A DNA stretch of 64,000 nt. Source: Opitutia bacterium Tous-C4FEB (GTDB lineage: Bacteria; Verrucomicrobiota; Verrucomicrobiia; Opitutales; Opitutaceae). The position numbers and the translations under genes are program-made. Positions 18,289 to 25,582 of this stretch are shown piece after piece. Below the pieces are notes generated by a model. It had not been told where the DNA came from. It was given only the letters and a program-made list of their open reading frames with translations, and searched no databases. How positions within the stretch are numbered: the stretch's first letter is position 1; each line of letters starts with the position of its first letter. The stretch is taken from NCBI GenBank assembly GCA_002304445.1, contig NEVA01000015.1, forward strand, positions 1 to 64,000, written 5' to 3'.

Positions 18289-20124
18289 ATGCGTTTTTCG
18301 ACCTCATTTCGCCGCCGCCTCCAGCTGCTCAACCTGCCGGGCGCGCTGCTGCTGTTGCTTCTCCAACGCACCCCGGTTCTCCGGCTGTTGGTCGCGACTG
18401 AGCCCGCGGTCGTCGCCGCCCCAGCGGGTGCAGTGCTGAAATCCTCCGTCGCCGGTCTCGTGGGTCTCGGCGCGCTCCACTCGCGCGCGGGTGCGACCGA
18501 ACTCGTGACCAACGAACCGAGCCCCCTGCGCGCCACCGTCGGCGTCGCTGTTTCCACCGCGGCTTTTAGCCTCTCCGGCACCCAGACCCAGCCTTCGATT
18601 TGGAACGTCACCGGCTCCCTCCCCCCGGGTTTGTCGATTAACGGTCGCGCGACGCTCGGCACCTTTGCCGCGTCGGTGCTCGAGTTGACGGGCACCCCCA
18701 CCGCTGCCGGCACGTTTCAGCTCGGGATATCCGGTTCCGACCGCGGCTACACGTCGCCGTCGCTCCCGTATACAATCACCGTGGTCGCCGCCGGCACTCC
18801 GGCCACTTTCCCCGTGTTCTCCACGCAGCCAGTATCGGTGACCGTAGCGGCCGGCGCTTCGGTCACATTGACCGCGGCGGTCGCCGGTTCGCCGGCGCCC
18901 ACCTATCAATGGCGGCGATTCGGCTCAAACCTCGGTGGCCAGACGTCCGCCACGCTCATCCTCACCAATGTCCAACCTGCGGATGCCGGCGCCTACACGT
19001 TGGTTGCCACCAATTCCGCCGGCACCGCGACCAGCAACGCCGCGATTCTCACGGTCACCTCCGCCCCGGCCGGAGCGGCCCCCGTCGTCACGCTGCAGCC
19101 GGTCAGCATCACGGCGGCCCTCGGCGCACCTGTCGTGCTGACCGTGGCCGCGACCGGCGCACCGACGATTCAGTGGCGCAAGAACGGCGTGAATCTCCCC
19201 GGCGCAACCGCCGCGACCCTCGCCTTTTCCGCGCTCACCGCCGCCGACACCGCCAGCTACGACGCCGTGCTCACCAACGCCGCCGGCACGGAGTTCAGCG
19301 GCACCGCCGTGGTGATTGCCACCACCCCGCTCACCGCCCGCCTGCGCAACCTCTCGGTCCGCACCACCCTCGCCGCCGAGCAGATTCTCTTTGTCGGGCT
19401 CAACCTGGCGGGCGGCTCTAAAGACGTGCTGCTCCGCGCCGCCGGGCCCGGTCTCGGGGCTCTGGGTGTGGGCGGCACGATGGCCGATCCCCGGCTTGCG
19501 GTGTTCACGACAGACGCTCCTCCCGTACAGATCGCGCAGAACAACGACTGGTCCGGCAACGCTGCCGTCCGCGCGGCGAACGCCGCTCTTGGGGCTTTTC
19601 CCTTTCCCTCTGACGCAAGCCTCGACGCGGCTCTCCTCACTCCCATCGCCGGTGGTCGCACCGTGCAGGTTTCCGGCCCGACCGCTGGCGGCGTCATCGT
19701 GGAAGCCTACGACAACGGCTCGGGCAACGCCGTCCGCTTCACGAGCCTCTCTGCCCGCAACCTCGTCGGCACCGGCGCCGATCTGCTGTTCGTCGGGTTC
19801 ACCATCGACGGCCCCGGCACCAAGAATCTGCTCTTCCGTGCCGCGGGTCCCAGCTTGGGCGCCCTCGGCGTGCCGAACACACTCGTTGATCCCAAGCTCG
19901 AATTGTTCACGACGTCCACGCCGGCCGCGAAAATCGCGGAGAACGACACCTACGCCGCCGCGCTCGCGCCGCTTTTCCGGACCTTGGGTGCCTTCGACTT
20001 TGTGCCCGGGGCGAAGGATGCCGCGCTGGTTCTCAGCCTGCCTGCCGGCAGCTACACCGTCCAAGTCTCGGGTGCGAACAATGGCACCGGTGATGCTATC
20101 GTCGAAGTCTACGAGCTGCCGTAA
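18289..20124 (+). CDS. Ig-like domain surface protein A with tandem C-terminal module
   Basis: A 611-residue exported protein. The N terminus has a hydrophobic stretch (LLNLPGALLLLLLQRTP) and a second weakly hydrophobic segment ending HSRAGA before TEL, a plausible signal-peptidase AxA site about 70 residues in. Then come a putative-Ig domain (SLPPGLSI, LTGTPTAAGTFQLGISGSD), two I-set-like Ig domains (TLTAAVAGSPAPTYQWRR; VAATGAPTIQWRKNG) and two copies of a ~120-residue beta module (LFVGLNLAGGSKDVLLRAAG; LFVGFTIDGPGTKNLLFRAA) ending exactly at VEVYELP. It is a paralogue of the protein at 23342 and precedes the DUF3570 gene by 81 bases, so it may belong to that operon. Probably a surface or periplasmic scaffold; function unknown. 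Confidence 0.8.
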   Translation: MRFSTSFRRRLQLLNLPGALLLLLLQRTPVLRLLVATEPAVVAAPAGAVLKSSVAGLVGLGALHSRAGATELVTNEPSPLRATVGVAVSTAAFSLSGTQTQPSIWNVTGSLPPGLSINGRATLGTFAASVLELTGTPTAAGTFQLGISGSDRGYTSPSLPYTITVVAAGTPATFPVFSTQPVSVTVAAGASVTLTAAVAGSPAPTYQWRRFGSNLGGQTSATLILTNVQPADAGAYTLVATNSAGTATSNAAILTVTSAPAGAAPVVTLQPVSITAALGAPVVLTVAATGAPTIQWRKNGVNLPGATAATLAFSALTAADTASYDAVLTNAAGTEFSGTAVVIATTPLTARLRNLSVRTTLAAEQILFVGLNLAGGSKDVLLRAAGPGLGALGVGGTMADPRLAVFTTDAPPVQIAQNNDWSGNAAVRAANAALGAFPFPSDASLDAALLTPIAGGRTVQVSGPTAGGVIVEAYDNGSGNAVRFTSLSARNLVGTGADLLFVGFTIDGPGTKNLLFRAAGPSLGALGVPNTLVDPKLELFTTSTPAAKIAENDTYAAALAPLFRTLGAFDFVPGAKDAALVLSLPAGSYTVQVSGANNGTGDAIVEVYELP

Positions 20125-20205
20125 GATTCCTGCGACCTGCTCATCGCCGTCGCCCGCAGGCTTGCGGATCTCTTTTTTGTAACTCATTTCCGAAGCAATC
20201 GTTCG

Positions 20206-21366
20206 ATGACCCCTCCGCCCTCATCCCGCTCTGCCCGCGCCCTGCTGATTGCCTCAACCCTTGCGGTGCTCGCACCCCGAGGCGCCGTGGCCGAAAGCTC
20301 CGTCGCTTATAAATACTCCGACTACCGCGAGTCCGGCGGCCGCGTGGTGGTCGAGACGCAGACCGCGCTCATCGAGCAGACGTTTGGGATCGATTATCGC
20401 GCCCGCTTCACCGGCACGATCGACGCGATCGCCGGCGCCACGCCCACCGGCGAACCGGCGCCCGCCGGCAGCGATCAGGTCCGCCTCTCCCGGCTCAGCG
20501 ATCGGCGCAAGGCCTGGACCGGCGACCTCTCGCGCCAATTTTCCCGCGTCAACCTCGCCCTCGGTTTTGGCAACTCCCGCGAGAGCGACTACGTTTCCAA
20601 CGGCTGGTCGGTCAACGCGCTCACCGATTTCAACGGCAAAAACACCACGCTCCTCACCGGCGTCGCCGGCACCGCTGACGACGTGAAAGTATTCTTCCAA
20701 ACCGACCGCGAAAAGAAGCGCACCAACGATGTGATCGTCGGTGTCACCCAACTCCTCGATCCGCGCACCTCCGTCACGTTTAACCTCAGCTACGGCCGCT
20801 ACTCCGGTTACCTGAGCGATCCTTACAAACTCGTCGAAAAGCGGATCGAGGTCCTGCCCGGGATTTTTCTCCGGCAGACGTTTGGCGAAAACCGCCCGCG
20901 CGAACGCGAAAAACTCATCGCGCTCGCCGCGCTCAACCGCGCCTTTCCCACGCTTCACGGGGCCATCGACGGCAGCTACCGCTTTTTCGGCGACACCTTC
21001 GGCACCCAGGCCCACACCGTCGACCTCGCTTGGTTTCAGCGTTTGGGCGAAAAGGTGATTCTGCGGCCGGGCTTTCGCTTCTACGACCAGTCCGCCGCCG
21101 ATTTCTACATTTACCGCCTCGACGGGACCGCGGTGACCCCGGTGCGCAATCCCTCGCCGGCCGGTCCGTATTACTCGTCCGACTTTCGGGTGTCCGCGTT
21201 TCGTAGTTACAACACGGGCTTGAAGCTGATCTGGAATCCGACTCCCGCTTTGCAATTCGACGCCTTGCTGGAGCGCTACGAAATGCGCGGCCGCGATGGC
21301 GTGACCCCTGCCAGCGCCTACGTCCGCGCCACGGTCCTGACTCTCGGCGCCCGCTTCGCCTGGTAA
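20206..21366 (+). CDS. DUF3570 outer-membrane beta-barrel protein
   Basis: A 386-residue exported protein with a signal peptide ending GAVAES and the DUF3570 pattern: AYKYSDYRESGGRVVVE at the mature N terminus, alternating beta strands throughout, and a C-terminal aromatic strand YVRATVLTLGARFAW, typical of outer-membrane barrels. DUF3570 has no established function. It is followed by apbE-like, tlpA-like and DUF4266 genes on the same strand with short gaps (46, 60 and 47 bases), an arrangement I recognise as recurrent in Gram-negative genomes. The barrel may be the outer-membrane part of a flavin- or thiol-based envelope redox system. Confidence 0.8.
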   Translation: MTPPPSSRSARALLIASTLAVLAPRGAVAESSVAYKYSDYRESGGRVVVETQTALIEQTFGIDYRARFTGTIDAIAGATPTGEPAPAGSDQVRLSRLSDRRKAWTGDLSRQFSRVNLALGFGNSRESDYVSNGWSVNALTDFNGKNTTLLTGVAGTADDVKVFFQTDREKKRTNDVIVGVTQLLDPRTSVTFNLSYGRYSGYLSDPYKLVEKRIEVLPGIFLRQTFGENRPREREKLIALAALNRAFPTLHGAIDGSYRFFGDTFGTQAHTVDLAWFQRLGEKVILRPGFRFYDQSAADFYIYRLDGTAVTPVRNPSPAGPYYSSDFRVSAFRSYNTGLKLIWNPTPALQFDALLERYEMRGRDGVTPASAYVRATVLTLGARFAW

Positions 21367-21412
21367 ATTTCCGGCGATCATAAAGCGAAATTCATAAATC
21401 GGAATTTCTACC

Positions 21413-22402
21413 GTGCCACTCGTCCTTCCCAGTCACCGCGCCCCTCCGCCGCCCGCCGCCCAGGCGACGACCGATGTGCCGTTGCGCGTGTTGGCTTGGA
21501 CCGCGCTGGGCACGCGTTGCTCGGTCCAATACTCGGCCACCTCCGCGGCTCAGGCGCAGGCGTTCGAGACCGCTGCGGTCGGCTGGGTCGCGGCGTTTGA
21601 AGCGAAGTATTCCCGTTTCCGCCCCGACAGTCTGCTTTCCCGCATCAACGCCGCTGCCGGCCTCGCGCCCGTCGCCATCGACGCCGAGATGGAAGGCCTG
21701 CTCGCGCTCTGTGACCGGCTGCATTTCATGACGCAGGGCGTGCTCGATCCCACCGCGTTGCCGTTGCTGCGGCTCTGGGATTACAAGGCCGTGAATCCAC
21801 GCCTGCCCACCGAAGATGAACTCGTCGCAGCCCGTCGACTCGTCGGCTGGAAAAAAGTGCAACGTACTCCCGGCCACGTCTTCCTGCCCGAGCGTGGCAT
21901 GGCGCTCGACTTCGGCGGCTTTGGCAAAGAGTGGGCCGTGGACATCGTCGCCCAGATCGCGCGCGACCACGGGCTGCCGGCGGCGTTGGTTGATTTCGGC
22001 CACGATCTCCGCGCGTTCGGCGTGCCGCCCGGTCGCCCCGCGTGGCACATCGGTCTGGAAGATCCGGCCAATCCCGGTGCGACCAAGGGCAGTCTCGCGC
22101 TCACGCAAGGGCAGGGCGTCGCCTCGTCCGGTGATTATCTCCGCCGGGTCCTCATCGACGGCGTGCGTTACGGCCACATCGTCGACCCGCGCTCCGGCCG
22201 GCCGGTGGCCAACGGCTGCCTGCAAGCGACCGTCATCGCGCCCACCTGTCTCCAGGCCGGCGTGCTCGCGACCGCCGCCTTCGTCCTCGGTGTGACGCCC
22301 GGCCTCGAACTCATCCAAGCCCAGCCCGGCACCCACGGCCAGATTCTCACCGAAAAAACCCGCGCCCAAACCCGCGGCTTCTTTAATTACGTCGCCTCAT
22401 GA
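21413..22402 (+). CDS. FAD:protein FMN transferase-like (ApbE family)
   Basis: A 329-residue ApbE-family protein. ApbE enzymes attach FMN to Thr/Ser of extracytosolic redox proteins. Family marks are LGTRCSVQY near residue 31, FEAKYSRFRPDSLLSRIN near residue 60, the DFGGFGKEWAVD motif near 165-176 and HIVDPRSGRP near 254. Two departures stand out. The usual A-D-A-L-(A/S)-T motif, whose Asp binds magnesium, reads AGVLATA near residue 285, so that Asp is missing. The GTG start at 21413 gives no signal peptide or lipobox, and a TAA precedes it in frame, whereas most ApbE proteins are exported. Either it is a divergent active subfamily or it does something other than flavinylation. Confidence 0.8.
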   Translation: MPLVLPSHRAPPPPAAQATTDVPLRVLAWTALGTRCSVQYSATSAAQAQAFETAAVGWVAAFEAKYSRFRPDSLLSRINAAAGLAPVAIDAEMEGLLALCDRLHFMTQGVLDPTALPLLRLWDYKAVNPRLPTEDELVAARRLVGWKKVQRTPGHVFLPERGMALDFGGFGKEWAVDIVAQIARDHGLPAALVDFGHDLRAFGVPPGRPAWHIGLEDPANPGATKGSLALTQGQGVASSGDYLRRVLIDGVRYGHIVDPRSGRPVANGCLQATVIAPTCLQAGVLATAAFVLGVTPGLELIQAQPGTHGQILTEKTRAQTRGFFNYVAS

Positions 22403-22417
22403 CCTCTCCCGCAGTTG

Positions 22418-22523
22418 CCCACGAAAACACGAAAAATACGAAAAAATCCCCGACCTAAACCGATGAATTCATTCTGCTTCAGCCCTGTATTTTCCTCCTC
22501 CGCCTTTCGTGTCTTTCGTGGTG
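22418..22523. repeat. inverted repeat CCACGAAA-TTTCGTGG spanning the tlpA start
   Basis: The left arm (22418-22447, CCCACGAAAACACGAAAAAT then ACGAAAAAAT) is complementary, with a few mismatches, to the right arm (22502-22523, GCCTTTCGTGTCTTTCGTGG then TG). The right arm is translated as part of the TlpA-like signal peptide. A sister element with CACGGAA units is at 54938-55007. Confidence 0.65.
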
Positions 22524-22999
22524 CCTTCCTCGCCGCGCTCGCTCTCGCCCTTGCCGCCGGCGCCCGCGCCGAGATCAAAGTCGGCGGAGTTTTCCCGTCG
22601 CTCGCCTCCGTCGGACTCATCGGCGAGGTGCCCGACACCAAGGGCAAGATTTTGGTCGTCGATTTCTGGGCGTCGTGGTGCGCGCCGTGCAAAGCTGCGT
22701 TTCCTGCGCTCGGGAAAATCAACGCCGACTACGCGGCCCGCGGCGTTGTTCTGGTCGGCATCAGCGTCGATGAAAAACCCGCCGCCTATGCCGACTTCGT
22801 GAAGAAAATGGCCCCGACGTTTCTCACCTTGCACGACGCCTCGCAAACACTGGTGCGGGCCGTGGCGGTGCCCGCGATGCCCACGACCTATCTGATCGGT
22901 CGCGACGGCAAAGTGCGCTTCATCCACGCGGGCTACCAAGGCGAATCCACGGACAGGATCCTTCGCACCCAAATCGACAAGCTTCTCGCCGCGAATTAG
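22463..22999 (+). CDS. TlpA/ResA-like thioredoxin, exported
   Basis: A 178-residue thioredoxin-fold protein for thiol-disulfide exchange in the periplasm. After an N-terminal signal with hydrophobic core FLAALALALAAGARA it has VVDFWASWCAPCKAAFPAL, with the active-site WCAPC near residues 72-76, the central insertion GISVDEKPAAYADFVKK of TlpA/ResA proteins, and the cis-Pro loop AVPAMPTTYLIGRDGK. The ATG at 22463 is the only reasonable start; the codons for AFRVFRGAF in the signal come from a dispersed repeat arm. It sits between apbE-like and DUF4266 genes, where it could keep the terminal Cys pair of the DUF4266 lipoprotein reduced. That link is inference. Confidence 0.88.
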   Translation: MNSFCFSPVFSSSAFRVFRGAFLAALALALAAGARAEIKVGGVFPSLASVGLIGEVPDTKGKILVVDFWASWCAPCKAAFPALGKINADYAARGVVLVGISVDEKPAAYADFVKKMAPTFLTLHDASQTLVRAVAVPAMPTTYLIGRDGKVRFIHAGYQGESTDRILRTQIDKLLAAN

Positions 23000-23046
23000 T
23001 CGCTCGATCCGCTTTCTCCGCTATCCTCTTTCCCAACTCCAAAAAA

Positions 23047-23277
23047 ATGCGCTCCCGTCTCCTCCTCGCCCTGTTTGTCGCCTCGGCCGCCGCGTTGTTT
23101 TCCGGCTGCTCCACCGCCGTCCGCGTGCAACCGTGGGAACGCGCCACGCTCACCGATTACACGATGCGGCCCGACCGCGACCCGCTCGCCGTCGCCCTCG
23201 CCGAGCACACCTATTTCTCCCGCGAGTCGGCCACGGGCGGTCGCGGCGTGGGCGGCAGTGGCTGCGGTTGCAATTGA
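23047..23277 (+). CDS. DUF4266 small lipoprotein with Cys-rich tail
   Basis: A 76-residue lipoprotein: signal peptide with lipobox LFSGC (Cys21), then VQPWERATLTDYTMRPDRDP, a helical LAVALAEHTYFSRESA, and a glycine-rich tail GGRGVGGSGCGCN that ends with two cysteines. This is the DUF4266 pattern, usually encoded beside DUF3570 proteins. Function is not established. The C-terminal CxC could bind a metal or exchange disulfides with the TlpA-like protein encoded 47 bases upstream. It is the last of four closely spaced genes; the second Ig protein follows after 64 bases. Confidence 0.82.
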   Translation: MRSRLLLALFVASAAALFSGCSTAVRVQPWERATLTDYTMRPDRDPLAVALAEHTYFSRESATGGRGVGGSGCGCN

Positions 23278-23341
23278 GCCCGTTCCCTCCGGGCCGCGCG
23301 GCTGATAACATCGCTTTCTTTTCTCACCCTCATTCCTCCCC

Positions 23342-25189
23342 ATGAAATTCTCCCCTGCCTCCCTCCGTCGCCTGCACTGGTTGAACCTTCCCGGCACGCT
23401 CCTCATCGCCTTGCTCCAGCGCACGCCCGCGGTGCGCGTGGTCGCGACCGCTGCGGATACGGTCCTCTCATCGCCGGCGACTTCCGTGTTGAAGGCGGCC
23501 GTGGCTGGGCTCGGCTCTTTAGGGGCTTTGCACAGCCTCGCGGGCGCGACCGCACTGAGTCCTTCCGAACCGAGCCCGGCGACAGCGATGGCCGGCGTGG
23601 GCACGACCTTGGTGTTCGCTGTCACCGGGGCGCCAGCCTCGCCCCAATCGTATACGGTCGGCGGCAGCGTTCCGCCGGGGCTGACCTTTCGGGCCCTCGG
23701 TGGCGGGGGTGCCGGCGTGACGAGCGGGATCATCAACGCGTCGACAATTCAGCTTAGCGGCACGCCGACGGCTGCCGGCACTTTCACGATGTCCATCGTC
23801 GGGTGGCGAGGGGCTAACGGCACGTCTAATCAGTATAGCGCAAGCTACACAGTCGTTGTGTCTGGCCCGGCAAACACCGCGCCTTCAATTACTACGCAGC
23901 CCCTTGCGGGGACGGTCGCAGTCGGCTCGCCGGCTGCCTTGATCGCCGCCGTCGCGGGTACGCCGACGCCCACGCTGCAGTGGTTCAAAAATTCCGTGGC
24001 AATCCCCGGCGCGACGACCGAGCTGCTCACGTTTGCTTCGGCCACGCTCGCCGACGCCGGCAGCTACACCTTGGTCGCGACTAATTCCCAAGGCTCCGTG
24101 ACGAGCAATGCCGCGACGCTTACGGTGACTGGGGGCGTCGCGCGGCCTGAGGTCGTGGCCCATCCGACCAGCGTAGTACGCCCCTTGGGCGCTGGGGCGG
24201 CCTTAGCGATCGTGGCAACGGGCTCGCCGACTTACCAATGGCGGAAAAATGGCGTAGCTGTCGCTGGCGCTACCGCGGCGACCTTGTCGTTCGCCGCGCT
24301 CGCGGCGGCCGATACCGCCAGTTACGACGTCGTACTTACCAACGCCGCGGGCTCGATCACCAGCGACTCCGCCACCGTTGTCGTGGCGGCGCCCCTGACC
24401 GCAGTCCTGCGGAATCTCTCAGTCCGCACGACACTCGCAGCGAATCAAATTCTGATTGTCGGCGTCAATATGTCCGGCGCGGGCAAAGAGGTGCTTGTGC
24501 GTGCGGTGGGTCCGAGCCTCGGCGTTTTTGGTGTGCCTGGCACCATGGCCGATCCGCAGCTCGCCGTGTTTACGGCCGCGACGCCGCCGGTGCAGATCGC
24601 GCAAAACGATAACTGGGGCGGCAACGCCGCCGTCGCGGCGGCGAATCTTCGCCTTGGTGCGTTCGCACTGACCCCGAATACGAGTTTGGACGCCGCCCTC
24701 GTGACAACGATTGCGGGCGGACGTACCGTGCAAGTTTCCGGCCCGACTGCGGGCACGGTGATCGTGGAAGCCTACGACGCCGGGGCGGGCAACGCAGCCC
24801 GCTTCACCAGCGTGGCGGCGCGCAACCTCGTGGGTACGGGGGGTGATGTTTTGATTGCGGGCTTCACAGTTGATGGCACCGGCTCGAAAAACCTGCTGAT
24901 CCGCGCCGCCGGCCCCAGCCTCGGTGCGCTCGGAGTACCCGGCACACTCGTTGATCCCAAGCTCGAAATTTTCACGGCGACTACGGTGCCGGTGAAGGTG
25001 GCGGAAAATGACAACTTCTCGGGTGCTGTAGATACGTTGGCCAGAACGCTCGGAGGGTTTGGCTTTGTACCCGGTGCGAGGGACGCGGCGATTCTCGTCA
25101 GTCTGCCCGCCGGGGGTTACACCGTGCAAGTTTCCGGCCTCAACAACGGCACCGGCGAAGCGATCATCGAAGTCTACGAAGTGCCGTAA
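23342..25189 (+). CDS. Ig-like domain surface protein B with tandem C-terminal module
   Basis: A 615-residue paralogue of the protein at 18289. The N terminus repeats the same layout: LNLPGTLLIALLQRTPAVRV, then SVLKAAVAGLGSLGALHSLAGA before TALS. It carries a putative-Ig domain (QLSGTPTAAGTFTMSIVGW), two Ig-like domains (LIAAVAGTPTPTLQWFKNS; AIVATGSPTYQWRKNGVAV) and two copies of the C-terminal module (ILIVGVNMSGAGKEVLVRAV; VLIAGFTVDGTGSKNLLIRA), ending IEVYEVP. Codon use in the middle (23700-24400) is less GC-rich than in its paralogue, hinting at independent history or relaxed constraint. With protein A it brackets the DUF3570 cluster. Function unknown; probably surface-exposed. Confidence 0.8.
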   Translation: MKFSPASLRRLHWLNLPGTLLIALLQRTPAVRVVATAADTVLSSPATSVLKAAVAGLGSLGALHSLAGATALSPSEPSPATAMAGVGTTLVFAVTGAPASPQSYTVGGSVPPGLTFRALGGGGAGVTSGIINASTIQLSGTPTAAGTFTMSIVGWRGANGTSNQYSASYTVVVSGPANTAPSITTQPLAGTVAVGSPAALIAAVAGTPTPTLQWFKNSVAIPGATTELLTFASATLADAGSYTLVATNSQGSVTSNAATLTVTGGVARPEVVAHPTSVVRPLGAGAALAIVATGSPTYQWRKNGVAVAGATAATLSFAALAAADTASYDVVLTNAAGSITSDSATVVVAAPLTAVLRNLSVRTTLAANQILIVGVNMSGAGKEVLVRAVGPSLGVFGVPGTMADPQLAVFTAATPPVQIAQNDNWGGNAAVAAANLRLGAFALTPNTSLDAALVTTIAGGRTVQVSGPTAGTVIVEAYDAGAGNAARFTSVAARNLVGTGGDVLIAGFTVDGTGSKNLLIRAAGPSLGALGVPGTLVDPKLEIFTATTVPVKVAENDNFSGAVDTLARTLGGFGFVPGARDAAILVSLPAGGYTVQVSGLNNGTGEAIIEVYEVP

Positions 25190-25193
25190 TTGG

Positions 25194-25284
25194 GCAGGTA
25201 GGGACGACTCTCCGAGTCGTCCGTCTGTTGAGGCTTCCCGCGGGTTCACGAATGCGGACGTCTCGGAGACACGTCCCTACCTAT
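25194..25284. repeat. nested inverted repeats after Ig protein B
   Basis: AGGTAGGGACG near 25196 pairs with CGTCCCTACCT near 25273. Inside are a perfect hairpin GACGACTC-TCC-GAGTCGTC (25203-25221) and GGACGT...ACGTCC (25257-25277). It probably ends transcription of the Ig gene in both directions and belongs to the same class of intergenic palindromes seen elsewhere in the window. Confidence 0.6.
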
Positions 25285-25304
25285 GTCCCGAGATAGCGTC
25301 CGTC

Positions 25305-25499
25305 TCAGTGCGACTCGAGGTGACTCGTGAGCGTGTGCCGCTCGAGCACTTCCTGCATCAGCCTGGGCTCCGTGCGGCGCAGGGTGGTGAGGGCTGCGCG
25401 CATGGCGGCGGCGACCACTGCGGGATCGGTCAAATGTCGGTGGCCAGTGAAGCGGACGAGCGCGTGGCGCCGAGCGCCGAACGATTCGAAACGTAGGGC
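25305..25499 (-). pseudogene. possible fragment of a GHR-containing (SLOG-like) protein
   Basis: The 393-base gap before the M16 gene contains a minus-strand open stretch that looks coding: ALRFESFGARRHALVRFTG, HRHLTDPAVVAAAMRAAL and a tail ending TSHLESH. The TGHR-L-dp pattern resembles the start of SLOG-fold nucleotide-sensing proteins, but no start codon of normal position and no remainder of the domain are present. Most likely a remnant, possibly chance. Palindromic repeats flank it. Confidence 0.22.
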
Positions 25500-25500
25500 A

Positions 25501-25570
25501 AAAGGGTCTTTGACCCGCCCCGATGCGAGACGTGGACGCGGAGGGCGGGTCGGAGACCCCGCCCTGCTTC
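25501..25570. repeat. interspersed palindrome pair before the M16 gene end
   Basis: GGGTCTTTGACCC (25504-25516) and GGGCGGGTCGGAGACCCCGC followed by CCT (25544-25566), two units of the GGGTC/GACCC palindrome family, just past the stop codon of the M16 protease gene. Confidence 0.6.
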
Positions 25571-25582
25571 GGGACGCGCGCT

